The notes under the pieces are model-generated. The model saw only the letters and a list, made by a program, of their open reading frames with translations. It was not told the DNA's origin and made no database searches. The translations under genes and the position numbers were made by a program. Below, one piece after another: positions 1 to 7,562 of a stretch of 64,000 bases of DNA. The stretch spans positions 1-64,000 of the forward strand of contig JAFUNC010000001.1 in NCBI GenBank assembly GCA_017473115.1. The letters are read 5' to 3'. Source of the DNA: Lachnospiraceae bacterium. GTDB taxonomy: Bacteria; Bacillota; Clostridia; Lachnospirales; Lachnospiraceae. Position 1 is the stretch's first letter. Each line of letters begins with the position of its first letter.

Positions 1-356
1 AATGTATGACCGGTCAAAACCAAAGGATAATAGGGCAATACAAAATCTATATTGCATTGCTTGGCCAATTTGATTAGCCCCTTTGCCTGTTTGGGTTTTG
101 GATATTTCAACATCCCACCGCCTACCAGATAAAAGCAAAGTTTTCGCTTTTCTTTTTTATGCTTATACCATACTACGGTAGAGCCTGCCACCTGAGCAGT
201 TTCTATATCCAGCTCCGCATCTGACATGTTGGGAATCACCACACCCTTATATGCCTTTCGAAAAAGTTTTTGGCTCTTTTCAGGTGGCAGTGCCATAATT
301 TTTTGCATGTTTAACACTTTAAACATTTTTAGTAAAAATTTGTACTTAAATGACAT
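1..356 (-). CDS. alpha/beta hydrolase (esterase-like), 3' end outside window
   Basis: The visible 118 residues begin at an ATG at 356 with AGGAGAA upstream and stay open to the window edge. Residues 77-81 read LVGGG, in the position of the HGGG oxyanion-hole motif of acetyl-esterase/lipase hydrolases, and a strand follows with IDFVLPYYPL, as in that fold. The catalytic serine region is beyond the edge, so activity cannot be judged. It is the most distal visible gene of the minus-strand operon that starts near 5130, downstream of a DUF6796-like gene. The substrate is unknown; a role in modifying the same small molecule as the two methyltransferases of this operon is only a guess. Confidence 0.55.
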   Translation of the reverse strand, partial: MSFKYKFLLKMFKVLNMQKIMALPPEKSQKLFRKAYKGVVIPNMSDAELDIETAQVAGSTVVWYKHKKEKRKLCFYLVGGGMLKYPKPKQAKGLIKLAKQCNIDFVLPYYPLVLTGHT

Positions 357-420
357 AACCAATTTCTCCTATCTTCTCAACAATCCGACCTACCAAAATA
401 CAGGTTTCGTAAGAATAACT

Positions 421-1032
421 CTATCCCACAAACAAAAGTCCCAGAAACATCACAGTTCCTGCAATATTTCCCTTAGCAGGAAGCTTTGTAGGCAAAAGAA
501 TAATAAACAATGGCAATGTATTAAATACACATACCCATCTCGGTAAATCCGTCTGTCCACTAACTACCGCTATAAAAAAGGTCACTGCAAACACCAACAA
601 ACCTATGTAACCCGCATACATCGTAACAGCTGTTTTCTTAAAAAACTCCGCCACCGCTTCCGAAGCTTCTTTTGACCTTCCCATTCTCACAAAAAACCAT
701 TCCACCGTTCCGCAAAAGACATGGTGGGAAACGATCGGCAAAAAATATACGATTGCCGCTATGTACATAATGGTCGCACATACTGTCGAAAAATCACTCA
801 TCCAATCCGCAAGCCCGATATATCCGAATACAGACATGGTAAGAGCCAATACTCCAAGCAACATTCCAAACATGATGTTTTTTAAAGACATTCCTTCAAA
901 GCTTTTATATGCTTTGTCATAATCATTTAATGTGGTAAGGTCCACCTTTCCTTTGGGACCATATGCAAATAAACAATCTGTAATTCCGCAAAGAATGTGA
1001 CCTACCATAGCAGCTAGTAATAGAATTTTCAT
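421..1032 (-). CDS. DUF6796-like multi-span membrane protein (paralog 1)
   Basis: This 203-residue hydrophobic protein has about six predicted membrane segments. Near the N-terminus it carries GHILCGITD (residues 11-19) and near the C-terminus DLPRWVCVFNTLP. Three other proteins here (2834-3487, 3544-4191, 5268-5924) have the same two landmarks, so the window holds four paralogs. It is closest to the 5268-5924 copy: both have GH-[IL]-LC near the start and a Phe/His-rich middle. The family name DUF6796 is from memory of Clostridia annotation and is uncertain; no function is known. Start ATG at 1032 follows GGAGAAATAATACC. Position between the frameshifted membrane gene and the hydrolase implies one transcript. 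Confidence 0.7.
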   Translation of the reverse strand: MKILLLAAMVGHILCGITDCLFAYGPKGKVDLTTLNDYDKAYKSFEGMSLKNIMFGMLLGVLALTMSVFGYIGLADWMSDFSTVCATIMYIAAIVYFLPIVSHHVFCGTVEWFFVRMGRSKEASEAVAEFFKKTAVTMYAGYIGLLVFAVTFFIAVVSGQTDLPRWVCVFNTLPLFIILLPTKLPAKGNIAGTVMFLGLLFVG

Positions 1033-1081
1033 GGTATTATTTCTCCATCTTATCGTTTCTTAAAAGCATTAAAACTACACC

Positions 1082-1378
1082 TTACCAAATCACCGTGCAT
1101 ATCCACGCCATCAATGCACACATAAAAGGGTATGCTATCAGCCTTACCATCTGTTCTTTTTTATTATATCCAAATTGGTTGTACCCCTCGCACCCTTCTG
1201 TTTCCGGAAAATAATGCTGGAAGAAATATGTTCTCGTAATCAAAAAATAATCCAAAAACAAAATGTCAAATATTTTCTCTCCGTACAGAACAATCAAAAA
1301 CCGTGCATAAAACTGCTTAATTGGGGCATTGGGTAAAGTGCTACCGCCGTCCAAATCGCCAAAAACATAACCGTACAA
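1082..1378 (-). pseudogene. 3' part of a frameshifted two-repeat membrane protein
   Basis: This frame continues, one base out of register, the membrane protein that starts at 1929. It contains KIFDILFLDYF, which mirrors NLFDLLVIDLVWW in the upstream part, and a final membrane segment ending in WICTVIW. The first residues before QFYARFL have no convincing start signal; the open frame is simply entered after the end of the upstream coding region. Restoring one C in the CCCC run (GGGG on plus at 1323-1326) would join the two parts as ALYPMPPIKQFYARFL. It is therefore better read as the C-terminal half of one broken gene than as an independent small gene. Confidence 0.5.
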
Positions 1379-1929
1379 AACAGAATCGTAATGAATATCG
1401 TTGTAAGCGTACCTTCAAAAGAACCAAGAATGCTGTATATTTCTTTTGTTCTCAACACTACAGCACTGATAAAAGCCGCGCACAAAAACATCAACATTCC
1501 GCGATAAAAGGCATCCACATGCTTCCCCGGATTTCGATATAATTCCCTGTCTGCATCCAGTCCTTCAATTTTAGTTCTTTTGGTATTTCTCCACCACACA
1601 AGGTCGATAACCAACAAATCAAATAAGTTAAGTCCCTGCCCCAAGATAAGAAAATACACAAAACATCCCACAAAGCCCTCTTGGGGGAACAACAATCCAA
1701 CCAAAACAAATACCACACTGAATAAAATCAAATTGGAAACAAAGGATTGCATCATGGTTTTCGGTTTGGGAATCATCGCTACAAGCAAATCGTTGCTTCT
1801 TACTCTATTTTGTATTTCATCCGGGTAGGAATAAAAGCTTTTCATATTCTTTTTTAATGTACCGGTTCCCAAATAACACATCAGAAAGAAAAACCCGTAT
1901 AAAAGAATTAAGACTAAAATCTTAAGCAT
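1294..1929 (-). CDS. membrane protein of unknown function, probably truncated by a frameshift
   Basis: Starts at ATG 1929 with GAGGAG seven bases upstream. The 211-residue product has a first TM segment, then a membrane pair followed by NLFDLLVIDLVWWRNTKRTK, a soluble loop, and further hydrophobic segments. After about residue 196 (YPMP) the reading changes to a short tail, QLSSFMHGF, and stops, while the -1 frame continues for about 80 residues with a second NLFD-like motif. The intact protein was probably about 280 residues with two similar halves. The gene sits in the methyltransferase/DUF6796-like operon. The function is not recognised. The break could be real inactivation, phase variation in a short C run, or an assembly error. 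Confidence 0.55.
   Translation of the reverse strand: MLKILVLILLYGFFFLMCYLGTGTLKKNMKSFYSYPDEIQNRVRSNDLLVAMIPKPKTMMQSFVSNLILFSVVFVLVGLLFPQEGFVGCFVYFLILGQGLNLFDLLVIDLVWWRNTKRTKIEGLDADRELYRNPGKHVDAFYRGMLMFLCAAFISAVVLRTKEIYSILGSFEGTLTTIFITILFCTVMFLAIWTAVALYPMPQLSSFMHGF
1323..1326 (-). other. putative frameshift site in a CCCC run
   Basis: On the minus strand the coding sequence reads CCA ATG CCC CAA. Moving to the frame that stays open needs one extra C in this four-base run. The repaired reading joins two halves with matching membrane topology and matching FD-containing motifs. Confidence 0.45.
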
Positions 1930-2007
1930 TTAAGTTCTCCTCTTAATGTCAACATAATTGATATATTTTTATATTCCTCTGCAGTTCTCATTTTTCTTAT
2001 TCCCTCA

Positions 2008-2811
2008 CTACTTTCTTAAGATTACAATCTTATTTGAAATATTGGCCACCACGGGAATCTTTTTTACAATACGATAAATTGGTACAAACACTGCCATACC
2101 TTCTGCCAGCGAATAGTCTGCAACATGTTTAAAAGCAGGCAATTTCTCTGCCAGAAGCTTACCGTTTTTAATGCCCCATGTAAACTTCGCTTCGCTTTGG
2201 TCTATGGACTTTTCCTTTATATTTTTTACGATAAAAGGATTCATAACCTCCACGAGAACCGTGGCTTTTTTGAACTTTTTATCGATAATATCAAAGATCT
2301 TTACCACATCTTCCTCGGAAAGATACATGGTGAGGCCTTCGATAATGACAAGAACAGACTCCCCGGCATATTCAATTTTATCTGCCCAGGCTTCGTCCAT
2401 TGCCGACTCTGCAAACTGATAAATTACCGGTCCCTGTTCTTCCATAAATCTTGAACGCACATTTATGGTATCAGGCAAATCAATGTTGTACCATCTTTTA
2501 TATTTTCCTTCGTTACGATAACATCTGGTATCCAATCCGCAGGCAATGTTCACTACGATTGCATTTTCATGCTTGCGCAGATAGTCCGATACCATTTTAT
2601 CCAACAGAATCGTTCTTGCAATGACTCCGTTTCCCATGGCTGCGTCCTTATCCGCAAGGGTGAAATCGTAATCCAACTTCTCTACAATTTCCACCGCTTT
2701 TTCATCATGAATAACAGCATTTTCTTTTTTCGTTTCCTTTGCTCTTGCGTACATGGTCTGCAACATGGTTTCCGGCACACCGTTGATTGAAATTTTTTCT
2801 TGTTTGTTCAT
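2008..2811 (-). CDS. class I SAM-dependent methyltransferase, LCM family (copy 2)
   Basis: The 267-residue protein has the Ppm1/leucine carboxyl methyltransferase-type SAM site VNIACGLDTRCYRN (about residues 87-100), an acidic strand end YNIDLPD, and the IIEGLTMYLSEEDV segment typical of COG3315 O-methyltransferases. Members methylate carboxylates or hydroxyls of small molecules, including polyketides; the substrate here cannot be told. Start ATG 2811 follows AGGAAAG. It is a paralog of the protein at 4265-5098, and the pair brackets two DUF6796-like membrane genes in the same operon. That arrangement suggests the methyltransferases and membrane proteins work together, which is inference from context only. 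Confidence 0.85.
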   Translation of the reverse strand: MNKQEKISINGVPETMLQTMYARAKETKKENAVIHDEKAVEIVEKLDYDFTLADKDAAMGNGVIARTILLDKMVSDYLRKHENAIVVNIACGLDTRCYRNEGKYKRWYNIDLPDTINVRSRFMEEQGPVIYQFAESAMDEAWADKIEYAGESVLVIIEGLTMYLSEEDVVKIFDIIDKKFKKATVLVEVMNPFIVKNIKEKSIDQSEAKFTWGIKNGKLLAEKLPAFKHVADYSLAEGMAVFVPIYRIVKKIPVVANISNKIVILRK

Positions 2812-2833
2812 TCTTTCCTGTCCTCGATTCTAT

Positions 2834-3487
2834 TTATCCTATAGTACTGATGGCCACAACCAGGCACATCAGAGAAGTACCTATACTGTTCATAATGATA
2901 GCTGGCATATCATAAAATACATCCTTATCCACAGCTCTGAGAATCCAACCGATGACACTTGTCACTATTGGATTACATACAAGCATCCATGTGGGCACAT
3001 CCAAATAACCGTTCAAGATGGCCGCTATAAAGCAAAAGGTGGGTACCAAAAGCGGTATATACAATATCACAAAGGGAACCTTTAATGCCGTATAGTATCC
3101 CTCCAACACATCATCCGCCAGCTCAAACTGATTCGTTTTCATGATACGTTTATAGAGAATCGGCTGAATGCTTAAAGTCGTATGTATAAAAAAAGCTCCC
3201 ATGGTTCCAACCAAAGCAGTCAGTTTAATCACAAATGCCATGGTTGCATTTGAAGGTTCCACCTGCATGGCAAGTGCATAGTATCCAAGTCCTCCCAAGG
3301 GACAACCTATCATTCCACAGATTACAGAAAGCCGAAACCTCCACTCGCTCATTTTCAGCCAGTTGCTGTCAATGTTTTTTGAGGTTCCAAGCTTCTCATT
3401 TCCTTTCCCCTTTAAATCCATAAGCATATCTCCGGTAGCGGTACACAAACCACCACACACACCTAATATTGCAAAAATGAAATTCAT
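2834..3487 (-). CDS. DUF6796-like membrane protein (paralog 2)
   Basis: I choose the ATG at 3487, which follows GGAGGGAAAGGA and gives 217 residues beginning MNFIFAILG. A longer open frame to 3628 adds a Cys-rich stretch overlapping the upstream gene and has no ribosome site. Landmarks are GGLCTATGD near the N-terminus and DVPTWMLVCNPI near the C-terminus. It is most like the neighbour at 3544-4191 (same LQP.LYKR-type loop: IQPILYKR here, KPMLYQR there), so the two probably arose by tandem duplication. About six membrane segments; function unknown. Confidence 0.7.
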   Translation of the reverse strand: MNFIFAILGVCGGLCTATGDMLMDLKGKGNEKLGTSKNIDSNWLKMSEWRFRLSVICGMIGCPLGGLGYYALAMQVEPSNATMAFVIKLTALVGTMGAFFIHTTLSIQPILYKRIMKTNQFELADDVLEGYYTALKVPFVILYIPLLVPTFCFIAAILNGYLDVPTWMLVCNPIVTSVIGWILRAVDKDVFYDMPAIIMNSIGTSLMCLVVAISTIG

Positions 3488-3543
3488 TCCTTTCCCTCCT
3501 TTACGACTTTTTACCAAATCACAAAGTCCGACAATAATAATTC

Positions 3544-4191
3544 CTACACTCCCATCCCTGCCACAAGCAGTACAATTGCAAACATGGAAAAGCCTACACC
3601 TAAAGTTCCTATGATTTTTACACCGCACTTTTTCAAAGCCATAAGTACGATTGTAGAAACAATCGGATTCAATAGAATAAAAAGTTTCGGTACATTAAGC
3701 GCGCCTGTTAATATTGCTACCGATACCATAATCGTAGTTCCCAAATAAAGGCTAAGAAAACCTAATACCATAGGCACCATAGTAGTTTTATCTATGCTTT
3801 TTATTGCATTCTCTGCATCTTCTATTCCCAGTTTGCCATGCAATCTTTGATATAGCATCGGTTTCTGGCAAAAGACAACATGACAGAGAAGCCCTGTATA
3901 TGCACCCACAATGGTATTTATTTTTAGTGCCATACCCAATGCAGGGCTGTTTACTGTAATCAGTTCAGCCAGCATCCACATGGTAAGATAGGTTCCCGGT
4001 TGTCCTAAAAATGATAACCAGAAGGAAAGTGTAAATCTGCTTTCCGGCACTTCTGCCCACCATAAGGATATCCTCCCGTGCTGTAGTTTTTGCGACTCTG
4101 CCTTTCCCGGTTTTACCAAAGGCACATCTGCCAGCGCACATATTAAACCACTTATAATACCTATCATTCCGATAATCATATAAACATTCAT
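3544..4191 (-). CDS. DUF6796-like membrane protein (paralog 3)
   Basis: The ATG at 4191 (MNVYMIIGMIG, 215 residues) has GGGAG eleven bases upstream and aligns with the start of the neighbouring paralog. ATG 4212 and TTG 4215 would add seven or eight residues without a better ribosome site. Landmarks are SGLICALAD near the N-terminus, KPMLYQR in a central loop and NVPKLFILLNPI near the C-terminus. It has about six membrane segments. It lies directly downstream of the first methyltransferase gene of the operon. No function is known for the family. Confidence 0.65.
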   Translation of the reverse strand: MNVYMIIGMIGIISGLICALADVPLVKPGKAESQKLQHGRISLWWAEVPESRFTLSFWLSFLGQPGTYLTMWMLAELITVNSPALGMALKINTIVGAYTGLLCHVVFCQKPMLYQRLHGKLGIEDAENAIKSIDKTTMVPMVLGFLSLYLGTTIMVSVAILTGALNVPKLFILLNPIVSTIVLMALKKCGVKIIGTLGVGFSMFAIVLLVAGMGV

Positions 4192-4264
4192 AAAACCGGT
4201 TACTCCCAACATCAACTATACTACTATATTCTGCAACATCTGAAATTACACAACTCGTCAGATT

Positions 4265-5098
4265 TTATGCAAATGTAATCTCTATCATCTGACACCTTTT
4301 TGTTTTATCCACAAAACGGAAGATACAATTAGCCACAAAGCCGTACCTTTTATCAAGAGGTCTGTATCCTGTCATATAGCCCTTGCGGATAACCTGTGTA
4401 AAATCAGTGCTCCATTGCTTTAATTCAGACTCATCCTCAACGCTGAAATAAACACCTACGCTGTCCATATCCGATGACTCCAACCAGGTCTTCGCCATGC
4501 TTTTTAAACCGGTAGCACTGGTAGCATCAAACACAATTTTTCCGCCTTTAAATCGCTTCGCCATAGCTGTGAACAGTTTCTTCACATCTTCCTTTTTAAA
4601 ATAATAGAATACGCCGGACGCAAAAAACACTATTCCGTCCTCTTCTCGGTAATCAATCTGCTCAAACCATGAAAAATCCATGACATTTGCAGCAATATTG
4701 GTTTCTCTCTCCCGTTCCGGAATCAACTCATTTCGAACTGCTATCACATCCGGAAAATCAATATTGTAGCCTTTTGCCGTTCCATTATCAACCTGTCGAA
4801 AGGTGGTATCCAGTCCACAACCGATATTTACCACGCAGGCATTTGGATGCGACTTTAAATAATCCCTGCATACGCTTGCCATATCATATTGTCTGGTGGC
4901 ACCCATAATGGCACCAATCTTCGCTTTCATCCTTCCGGGTGCTTTAAATTCATAATCCACTCGTTCAAAGAGTTCCTGACAATCCCTGTCATTAAAAATA
5001 TCCGGGTACATGTCCATTGCAAATTTGCGTCCGTACAAAGGAATCATTAAAGTTTCCTGTACAGTACCTTTTTGAATTTTATATTTTTTATTGCTCAT
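4265..5098 (-). CDS. class I SAM-dependent methyltransferase, LCM family (copy 1)
   Basis: First gene of the operon. I choose the ATG at 5098 (277 residues, MSNKKYKIQ) because GAGG lies seven bases upstream; the longer frame to 5122 would start inside the operator, upstream of any ribosome site. SAM-binding motif VVNIGCGLDTTFRQV is at about residues 89-103, YNIDFPD follows, and VFFASGVFYYFKKEDV matches the post-SAM strand of the COG3315 family. The substrate is unknown. The start is 17 bases from a palindromic DtxR-type operator, and the predicted +1 falls inside that operator, so expression is probably repressed when iron (or a related metal) is abundant. Confidence 0.85.
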   Translation of the reverse strand: MSNKKYKIQKGTVQETLMIPLYGRKFAMDMYPDIFNDRDCQELFERVDYEFKAPGRMKAKIGAIMGATRQYDMASVCRDYLKSHPNACVVNIGCGLDTTFRQVDNGTAKGYNIDFPDVIAVRNELIPERERETNIAANVMDFSWFEQIDYREEDGIVFFASGVFYYFKKEDVKKLFTAMAKRFKGGKIVFDATSATGLKSMAKTWLESSDMDSVGVYFSVEDESELKQWSTDFTQVIRKGYMTGYRPLDKRYGFVANCIFRFVDKTKRCQMIEITFA

Positions 5099-5114
5099 TT
5101 CTGCCCTCACTTCG

Positions 5115-5130
5115 GTTAGCATTTGCTAAC
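5115..5130 (-). promoter_or_regulatory. DtxR/IdeR-type operator, methyltransferase operon
   Basis: Inverted repeat GTTAGCATTTGCTAAC with perfect 7-base arms. It matches the three other GTTAGYNNNNGCTAAC sites of the window (7539, 18261, 18388), two of which precede feoAB. It starts three bases after the -10 box and covers the predicted transcription start. Confidence 0.75.
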
Positions 5131-5133
5131 TAG

Positions 5134-5162
5134 ATTATACAATTCTTTTTCCTCATTGTAAA
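5134..5162 (-). promoter_or_regulatory. sigma-A promoter of the methyltransferase/DUF6796-like operon
   Basis: Minus-strand TTTACA (5157-5162) and TATAAT (5134-5139) are separated by 17 bases. The -10 abuts the operator at 5115-5130. Confidence 0.75.
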
Positions 5163-5183
5163 GTTGCTTTTAATCTACTTATA

Positions 5184-5214
5184 AAAAACAAAAGAGGCGA
5201 TAAAAACCGCCTCT
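5184..5214 (-). terminator. rho-independent terminator of the LytTR/DUF3021/DUF6796-like operon
   Basis: Stem AGAGGCG/CGCCTCT (5193-5199 with 5208-5214) followed on the minus strand by a T-rich run. It separates the upstream operon from the promoter at 5134-5162. Confidence 0.75.
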
Positions 5215-5267
5215 CCTGACAAATTTATGCCACACTTCTGACATTTTCTTTTTTATTTACAAATCTC

Positions 5268-5924
5268 TTATGAGTTCTTACCATACTTTCTCATCAAAAA
5301 ATACAGTCCGAAAAACATCATACTGCTGCCCACATTCATTGCCCCCATTCCTGCAAAAATAATAGCTGCCACCATAGTAAAAGGTATGGTATTAATCAGG
5401 CAGGCCCATTTCGGAAAACAGGTTTTCTTTCGGATAACCGCAATGAAAAGTGTCACGCATACCATAAATACGCCGATGTTGCACATTGCGGATGTTACGG
5501 ATGTTTCAAAAAAGTAAGACAGCATAATTTCATGCGCCTGCTCTGTGGCTCCTGCTTTTACAAAGTGCCACAGCATACTTGTACAGGTAAAATGCATTAC
5601 CGCACCTGCCACACAGGTAAGCGCTGTACCAATCTGCACCACGCGGGCAGATTTGCCGGCCGTAGCTTTTAGAATGTTCGCAATCTGAAAATAACCGGGC
5701 ATAATAAGCATCATGGCAATTACACCAACTATGCCGGAAATTGTGAACTGTAAAGACGATGCTCCCTGCAACATGGTAGCGGTTTTTTCATAATCGAATA
5801 ACCCCATTACATCCAATCTGCCATTCGGCAAAAAATACAACAACAAATCGCCGCCAAGCCAGCATAACAAATGACCAAAAGCTCCGCACAACAATAATTT
5901 AGAATTTACGCTTTCACATTTCAT
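5268..5924 (-). CDS. DUF6796-like membrane protein (paralog 4)
   Basis: The 218-residue protein starts at an ATG with AAAGGTGA upstream. It shows GHLLCWLGGD (residues 17-26) and CFPKWACLINTIPF near the C-terminus, and is closest to the copy at 421-1032. About six membrane segments. Unlike the other three paralogs it is transcribed from the upstream operon with a LytTR regulator and a DUF3021 protein, and ends at its own terminator. Different regulation of otherwise similar proteins in adjacent operons suggests related roles under different signals. Function unknown. Confidence 0.7.
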   Translation of the reverse strand: MKCESVNSKLLLCGAFGHLLCWLGGDLLLYFLPNGRLDVMGLFDYEKTATMLQGASSLQFTISGIVGVIAMMLIMPGYFQIANILKATAGKSARVVQIGTALTCVAGAVMHFTCTSMLWHFVKAGATEQAHEIMLSYFFETSVTSAMCNIGVFMVCVTLFIAVIRKKTCFPKWACLINTIPFTMVAAIIFAGMGAMNVGSSMMFFGLYFLMRKYGKNS

Positions 5925-5945
5925 ATTTTATTCACCTTTCAATAA

Positions 5946-6410
5946 CTACACTTCATCTTTTAACCGATTTTGGAACCGCTGCAAGTCTTCGTTTAAATGC
6001 TTTGCATCAATGGTTCTTTTAATTTTATAGATTAAATAAGAACACAAATACGCACACACCATGTATAATCCAAAGCAAATGCATACAACTACACTACCCT
6101 CGAACCAACCGCCGAAATGACCTGCAACGGCATACACTAACGCACTGAAAATTACCGATATCCATTCTCTAAGTCTTAAAGCATCAACTTCATCAAAATC
6201 ATAATGCAACAGATTCTGTATCCAACCTATTAAATATGCTAAAAGAACCATCTCCAACATATGTAAGATACTTGCCTGTGTGAAGTTGGTAATCCATCTG
6301 TAAATACAATAAAAGCAAAGGATTAAAAAAAACATCAAACAACACTTGATTTCGACTCCGATTTTTTTGGTCAGATAACATTCAAACAGGTATTTTATTT
6401 TCTTACTCAT
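5946..6410 (-). CDS. DUF3021 membrane protein, LytTR partner
   Basis: 154 residues from ATG 6410 (an in-frame TTG lies just before). Four predicted membrane segments and a charged C-terminal tail fit DUF3021. This family is usually encoded directly after a single-domain LytTR regulator, as here: its start lies inside the last codons of the LytTR gene (8-base overlap), implying translational coupling. Known pairs form membrane-inhibited transcription systems in which the membrane protein restrains the DNA-binding partner; that role is inferred from family and position. Confidence 0.85.
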   Translation of the reverse strand: MSKKIKYLFECYLTKKIGVEIKCCLMFFLILCFYCIYRWITNFTQASILHMLEMVLLAYLIGWIQNLLHYDFDEVDALRLREWISVIFSALVYAVAGHFGGWFEGSVVVCICFGLYMVCAYLCSYLIYKIKRTIDAKHLNEDLQRFQNRLKDEV

Positions 6411-6852
6411 CAAAAGCCTCTCCTTTCAATCTTCTGCGAAACTCGGACGCATAGGTTCGCGAAATGATAATATGCTCACCGTTACACATCGTGGCATCAA
6501 TACGATTTGATGCCAGACTATCCAACACTTTTACCTTATCAATGTTCATTATCATTGATTTACTGCATCGGAAAAATCGAAGGGAATTCAACATTCTTTC
6601 AAGCTGGGTAAGCGTGTACTCCACCCGTACAACATCATCTTCCAAGTAAACAAAAGTCTTTCGGTCGACACTTTCGATATAAAGAATTTGCTTCACATCT
6701 ACCACAATATGAGATCCGTCTTTGCTTCCAACGAGTTTCTTTTCCGCGAAACTCATAAAATTCATGATATGCTCTACTTCCTGATTCAGATTCTGATATC
6801 TGAGGATCAGTTCATCATCACCCTGTTTTATCTGCTCAATTGTGTATTTCAT
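6403..6852 (-). CDS. LytTR-family DNA-binding transcriptional regulator
   Basis: 149 residues without a receiver domain. A short N-terminal helix region is followed by a LytTR domain from about residue 42: DVKQILYIESVDRKTFVYL, LRFFRCSKSMIMNIDKV and the C-terminal ISRTYASEFRRRL are characteristic. It is the first gene of a three-gene operon with DUF3021 and a DUF6796-like gene. An inverted repeat (6898-6906 with 6930-6937) overlaps its promoter, so autoregulation is likely. The inducing signal is unknown. Confidence 0.9.
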   Translation of the reverse strand: MKYTIEQIKQGDDELILRYQNLNQEVEHIMNFMSFAEKKLVGSKDGSHIVVDVKQILYIESVDRKTFVYLEDDVVRVEYTLTQLERMLNSLRFFRCSKSMIMNIDKVKVLDSLASNRIDATMCNGEHIIISRTYASEFRRRLKGEAFDE

Positions 6853-6887
6853 AGGACATCCTCTTTATTTTGTAAATTTACGATTTC

Positions 6888-6937
6888 ATTTTATCAATGT
6901 CGCATTTATCTTGCAATATCACATAACATAAGTGACA
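6888..6937 (-). promoter_or_regulatory. LytTR operon promoter with inverted-repeat operator
   Basis: Minus-strand TTGCAA (6911-6916) and TAAAAT (6888-6893) are 17 bases apart. Imperfect inverted arms TGTCGCATT (6898-6906) and AAGTGACA (6930-6937) lie in the spacer and just upstream of the -35, a plausible LytTR autoregulatory site. Confidence 0.55.
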
Positions 6938-6961
6938 CTTTTTGCTGCGCAAGCTACACAT

Positions 6962-6999
6962 AAACAAATCGCCGCCACCCTTATAACGGGCGCCGGCGA
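6962..6999 (-). terminator. probable terminator downstream of the HMA-domain gene
   Basis: GC-rich stem TCGCCG..CCC (6969-6980) pairs with GGG..CGGCGA (6988-6999); the minus strand continues with a T-rich GATTTGTTTATG. It insulates the LytTR promoter. Confidence 0.5.
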
Positions 7000-7138
7000 C
7001 TGATTCTCCTATCCTTTTCTACCATTCTTTTATAACTTTGCTTAGTTTCTTATCAATATCAATTCTTGTAGCCTTGCATTCCCTCGGATACTGTTTCCCT
7101 TTCAATTCATCAAATGCAATACGCTTTCCCTAATCATT

Positions 7139-7492
7139 TTAACGAATTTCCACTACCTTATACCCTGCCTTTTCAATCACGGCACGAAGGGCATCATCCG
7201 ACACTTCTTTTTCCATGGATGCAATCGCCTGCTTCTTACTTAAATTTACCTTACCGGCAACGCCCTCCATTTCATTTAAGACACGCTCTACTCTATTTTT
7301 ACAATGGTCACAGGTCATCCCCTCAATAATGATTGTTTTACGGGCAATTACATTTTTTAACTTCTTTTTCTTCACTTTTACGGATGAACCACCGCCGCAA
7401 CAACTGCTCTCTCCCTTAAAATGTTTCACGGTATAAATTACGCCGATGATAACAACAATGACCAAAACTCCAATAATAACAATGTTTTCCAT
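7139..7492 (-). CDS. membrane-anchored heavy-metal-associated (HMA) domain protein
   Basis: 117 residues from ATG 7492 (GGGAAG upstream; the frame can be opened at TTG 7516 but with a poorer start). One N-terminal membrane segment (about residues 3-22), a CCGGGSS patch (31-37), a Lys-rich stretch and a CopZ-like HMA domain with GMTCDHC (58-64). The N-terminal half resembles FeoB-associated Cys-rich peptides, so it looks like a fusion of that anchor to an HMA domain. A DtxR-type operator lies directly upstream, after a strong promoter. A role in handling iron or another transition metal at the membrane is inferred; HMA domains most often bind Cu(I) or Zn(II). Confidence 0.8.
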   Translation of the reverse strand: MENIVIIGVLVIVVIIGVIYTVKHFKGESSCCGGGSSVKVKKKKLKNVIARKTIIIEGMTCDHCKNRVERVLNEMEGVAGKVNLSKKQAIASMEKEVSDDALRAVIEKAGYKVVEIR

Positions 7493-7538
7493 TTTATATG
7501 TCTTCCCTTTATTCAAAGTACATTTTTTATGCCTTGCG

Positions 7539-7554
7539 GTTAGTTATTGCTAAC
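7539..7554 (-). promoter_or_regulatory. DtxR/IdeR-type operator of the HMA-domain gene
   Basis: GTTAGTTATTGCTAAC matches the GTTAGYNNNNGCTAAC consensus shared by four sites in the window. It begins eight bases after the -10 box of the promoter at 7563-7591. Confidence 0.75.
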
Positions 7555-7562
7555 TACAATTT

